A model generated the notes under the pieces. It did not search any database. It saw only the letters and a program-made list of their open reading frames with translations, and was not told the origin of the DNA. From NCBI RefSeq assembly GCF_000327385.1, contig NW_008707550.1:1-64000 (forward strand): a stretch of DNA of 64,000 nt. The letters are read 5' to 3'. Made by a program: the position numbers and the translations under genes. This stretch comes from Lottia gigantea. Taxonomy: Eukaryota > Mollusca > Gastropoda > Lottiidae. Of the stretch, positions 60,471 through 64,000 are shown one piece after another. How positions within the stretch are numbered: the first letter of the stretch is position 1; every line of letters starts with the position of its first letter.

Positions 60471-61300
60471 AAAACCAACCTCGGGGCTGAACGTAATAGA
60501 TTTTTACTTTATTGAAAACGACCGGACATAATAAAACTGATTATTTGAGACTACATTTGGTTGAGTAACTAATTCTATGAGAGAATTGTGGCGAGTATTA
60601 AGTCTTTGTTAGTACCTGGGCGATAATAAATGAGATTTTTCAATGAACATGTTTCTTAGTGGTTACACTCGGTTTCAAGTTACTATACATCTTCAACGTC
60701 TTGTAAACTTTGGTAACTAGAGAGGACCTTATTAACAGGACACACGCGGAGGTTTAGTTTCAGGCTAATTTGAAGAACAGGTCCAGTCGCAACTAATTTA
60801 GACTTTCAGAGCACAAAATACTTATTTGAAACTCATAATCGCACTTTTATTGCGATGAAGTAGTATAGTAAATCAGACGACTATATCAATATCGGTCAAT
60901 ATCGTCAAGTCTTTTGCTTCCTGTTTTCTCACAGAAATACCAAATATGATTTTCTGTATTTCTTCCTTTGGCTACTTGAAGAGCTCCTGGTTTCTAGGCG
61001 AAATTTTATGGGTAAGGGACTTGCAGCACCAAAAATAGAAAAAAACGGCTATGGAGTTTGACCTGTACCGGACTTTAGCCCTTTTAGATGCTTTCTTACT
61101 ATTTAACCTTCAGTTTCTCAACGAACATCGTTACGTCTGAAATATCATCTGAAATACGAATGTACATCACGAGCAATACAATTTTAACATTGCTTCTATA
61201 ATTTTAGCAGAGATATATTAAAATTTATTGATATGATGTATTGATGATAAAATTTATTTGTTACAATTAGAAGTAAGAATCTGTTATTTTCACCAATTAA

Positions 61301-61583
61301 CGTCGTTGTCAGAACTCAATTAAGAATGTTCAAATATCCATATAATATTTTCCAATTTAGAGGGATATGGTCGTCTAAATATTAGTTTTAGCTTGACGTC
61401 GTTGTCAGAACTCAATTAAGAATGTTCAAATATCCATATAATATTTTCCAATTTAGAGGGATATGGTCGTCTAAATATTAGTTTTAGCTTGACGTCGTTG
61501 TCAGAACTCAATTAAGAATGTTCAAATATCCATATAATATTTTCCAATTTAGAGGGATATGGTCGTCTAAATATTAGTTTTAC
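61301..61583. repeat. 96-bp tandem triplication
   Basis: CGTCGTTGTCAGAACTCAAT starts at 61301, 61397 and 61493. The three copies are essentially identical through GGTCGTCTAAATATTAGTTT, implying very recent or homogenised duplication. Each unit carries an internal inverted pair, ATATCC / GGATAT, separated by about 26 bases. Confidence 0.95.
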
Positions 61584-62813
61584 CAGCTGATAGAGCTTGC
61601 TCCATTTATACCATACCTATTACTTTTCAAAATAAAAACCGGAAGCGTAGTCTACTAAGAAAGCTTCATTCGCATTCGCAATTGCCGATATTGTGAACAC
61701 AACAGTATTTACTGGTGGTCTTGAGAATGTAAATAAGCCCCAAATGTAGTCTAAACTTCTGCTTAACGTTTTTGTTGATCCAAAGTTGAACTTGACGTCA
61801 TATTTTAATTCTGAGAAGTGATACACATAAAAGCAATTGAAACGTTTGAGCATTGTTATTCCAACAGCTACAAACTCTATTTTCAGAATATATCTAAGGC
61901 TTGTAACTATACATACAATATGTTAAGAAATAAGCTTAACAAACATACCGTAAAAAAATGGTTGCTAAATTTGGTATGGTTACAAATATCACTTTGGGGT
62001 AGACCTACATACGACACCACAAAAAGTGGCTGAGAGACTTCAGCCGATTTGAAATGTCCACTGTCATTTTAGACAACAAAAGGTTGGAAACAGATATCTA
62101 CAATGAGAAACAGCAGATTTTTAGTCATGCTTTTGGGTTTCATTTTCTCAAAAAGGAAAAATTATTTTCAAAAAATATAAATCAATAAAAATGTAAGAAC
62201 TGTCGCTTGGTTATTTATGATGTTGAACATCCTGTAGATTAAAGAGTATTCTGTATTTAAATTACTTTAGAAATGACTTTTAATAAGAAACTGTCAAAAT
62301 TTCAGTCCCTTTGTCCAGTTCTACTAATTAATAACAAAAGGCTTATTGGTTTTAACATTTGAAAAATAATATTACTACATTAGAACAACAGGGGGCTTGT
62401 TAAGGGTTGTGCACCATAGAAGAGTCTTATAGTCAATTTAATACTAGTGTCCGCCCCTTCACTAATACCCTGGGGTCATATAGACTAAAAACCCTTGTGT
62501 ATCAAACATAAAACACAAAGACAAAGATTTTGTATAAAGAATGGTCACAAGCCACTATATTTGATACTATGCTAAACTTTGTTATTCTGTTTTCAAATTT
62601 ATCATATCGGACAACCGTATGGTACACGTTTAACTGTGACTTTAATCCGCATCAATGCTTCACTTCTTTCGTCTTTGTGTGATACAATATTAAATTACAT
62701 AATAAACTTTTGTATAGAATACAAACTTATGAAATTTATGATCATAATATGTCATTAAAACGACTCTTAACGTATTTTAACTTGTATTAATCGTAGTTTA
62801 TGGCAAGTTTCAG

Positions 62814-62984
62814 ACACCAGCTGGAGAGAAACGATCTAAATCATTTATTGATTTCCTCGCAGATTGTCAACGACGAATTGTTAGTCTCTATTGTCCACTA
62901 GGTGGTTTAAATGATGTTTATATGGTCAAATTATTCATAAGGTTTTTTAAAGAACAAACAAACTACATTCAACATATGAAATAA
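62814..62984 (+). CDS. Tentative hypothetical gene, last exon
   Basis: Acceptor ATGGCAAGTTTCAG, then 56 codons in phase 0 ending in TAA: TPAGEKRSKSFIDFLADCQR, RIVSLYCPLGG, VYMVKLFIRFFKEQ, ending IQHMK. AATAAA overlaps the stop (62980-62985) and another lies near 63212. It is phase-compatible with the 58696 donor across a 4.1-kb intron, giving a predicted protein of 114 aa. Joining these exons is inference: an extra exon may be missing, and a possible donor at CCACTAG|GTGGTT could end the coding part earlier. Confidence 0.4.
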   Translation, partial: TPAGEKRSKSFIDFLADCQRRIVSLYCPLGGLNDVYMVKLFIRFFKEQTNYIQHMK

Positions 62985-64000
62985 ATAAGAAATTTGTTTG
63001 AATTATTTGAAAGAAAATCACTACACAATCTTGTGGCGATCTTGTGATAATAGGTCTTCATAAATAATTATGTTCTATTGACAAGCAATTCACACTGGAA
63101 GAAACCAGATTTGACCTATACATCATAATGGTCAACAACTAGATGCTATAGTGTCCTGAATTACAATGGAACATAAAATAACCACAAACATCCTAAATAT
63201 TCATAATTCATAATAAATATTATTGATGAAGGGTTATAAAACATTGACAATGGTTGGATTCTTGAAAACTGTGGTGGCATTTTAATATCTTCGAGAATAA
63301 ATTTTATTTTATATGACAAATGAGGACAAAATATACCAATAGTGTGGTAACTTTCATCACGGGTTATAACTGTGATACATGTTGTAGGTTCGAATCCCCC
63401 TGTGGCAAATAAATTTCAAACTGTACGGTCTTTTGCTTTCTATTCTAATGTATTGCAGGTTGTTCACTCTCATGAGGCGGTAATTTTAAGATCTTTATGC
63501 AATATTCACCTTGTTGAAGATATATTGTTATTATTTGAAGCCAATTTTGTCAAATTTAATTGTTATCTGAAGACAAACAATAAGACTGAACAAGTTGAAT
63601 ACGGATACATGTACGTATTTGAAATTAAATGCATATAGCCACCAAATGAATCTCTTGCACAGAAGCAAATGGAACATCATTTGAAATACTTTCTATATAC
63701 AAAGAAAACACAGTAATGTGTCAAATATAAATTCAAGCTTATAACTTAGATTAAACTTATTTTTTTGACGATTGGGCTATAAGTTTAAATGACAGAAAAT
63801 AAGTCTCAAAACATTGCAAATAAGTACCAGAAAGTGACACTTAAAGACGCCAAATTGGGTCAAGACGGATGAAAACACGCCCATTGACTTGTAATTTGTT
63901 GTCAACAATTAAACTAGAGCCTGGATGAATGCTTATATTACAAAATTTATCAATAGTTCGCTTTAACTACGACATTGGCGCGTGCAGATCTTTAATTGGT
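62985..64000. other. Right-end stretch, nothing firm
   Basis: AT-rich. GGTTCGAATCC at 63388 is a perfect tRNA B-box, but no cloverleaf can be folded around it, so it is at most a decayed tRNA or SINE fragment. The 88-codon frame at 63372 starts inside this motif and has no recognisable domain. Confidence 0.4.

Noticed and set aside
60935-61011. Extra exon of the tentative 58.35-62.98 kb gene
   Set aside because: Good acceptor (CTGTTTTCTCACAG) and donor (TGG|GTAAGG), but it is 77 bases long and hits a stop in the required phase, so it cannot join the flanking exons.
63340-63412. tRNA gene
   Set aside because: The B-box is perfect but the T-stem does not pair and no acceptor stem or A-box can be placed.

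Overview
The window is AT-rich metazoan DNA with GT/AG-spliced genes, TATA boxes, AATAAA signals, minisatellites and small inverted-repeat elements. There is no bacterial operon layout. Two secreted Gly/Met-rich proteins resembling shell or periostracum matrix proteins, together with the repeat content, suggest a lophotrochozoan, most likely a bivalve mollusc. That placement is inference. All exons were called by eye from open frames, splice consensus and phase; no alignment or transcript data were available.

Region 1 (1 to about 34.8 kb, minus strand) is the 5' part of one long gene encoding a Ras and Rab interactor (RIN/sprint) family protein. Coding exons at 7306-7122, 4968-4848, 4203-4069 and 203-19 join in phase and encode an acidic N-terminus followed by an SH2 domain split between two exons with the FLVR motif intact. 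Two short alternative first coding exons (12518-12501 and 26101-26054) both join in phase, and a third, probably noncoding first exon lies near 34.7 kb. The gene runs off the left edge, so its VPS9 and Ras-association regions are not visible. Its introns hold seven main minisatellites (unit lengths 41, 48, 35, 30, 25, 44 and 27 bp), several smaller arrays and two small MITEs. Several long apparent reading frames here are only repeat arrays whose period is a multiple of three.

Region 2 (35.3-37.3 kb) is a diverged tandem array of roughly 400-bp units lying upstream of the RIN promoter candidate.

Region 3 (37.8-42.3 kb, minus strand) contains two tandem paralogues encoding small secreted Gly/Met proteins. 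Each has a 5' UTR exon, one coding exon and a 3' UTR exon. Their core promoters are practically identical (210 of 211 bases) while their introns have diverged. A predicted three-exon single-pass membrane protein lies between them on the same strand.

Region 4 (44.4-46.2 kb, plus strand) holds an apparently single-coding-exon leucine-rich-repeat protein of 320 aa with an acidic N-terminal half. Copies of a short interspersed repeat lie on both sides.

Region 5 (46.2-64 kb) is mostly non-coding by eye. It has one MITE, a 96-bp sequence triplicated in tandem, a few orphan exon-like segments and a tentative three-exon plus-strand gene (58.35-62.98 kb) of unknown family.
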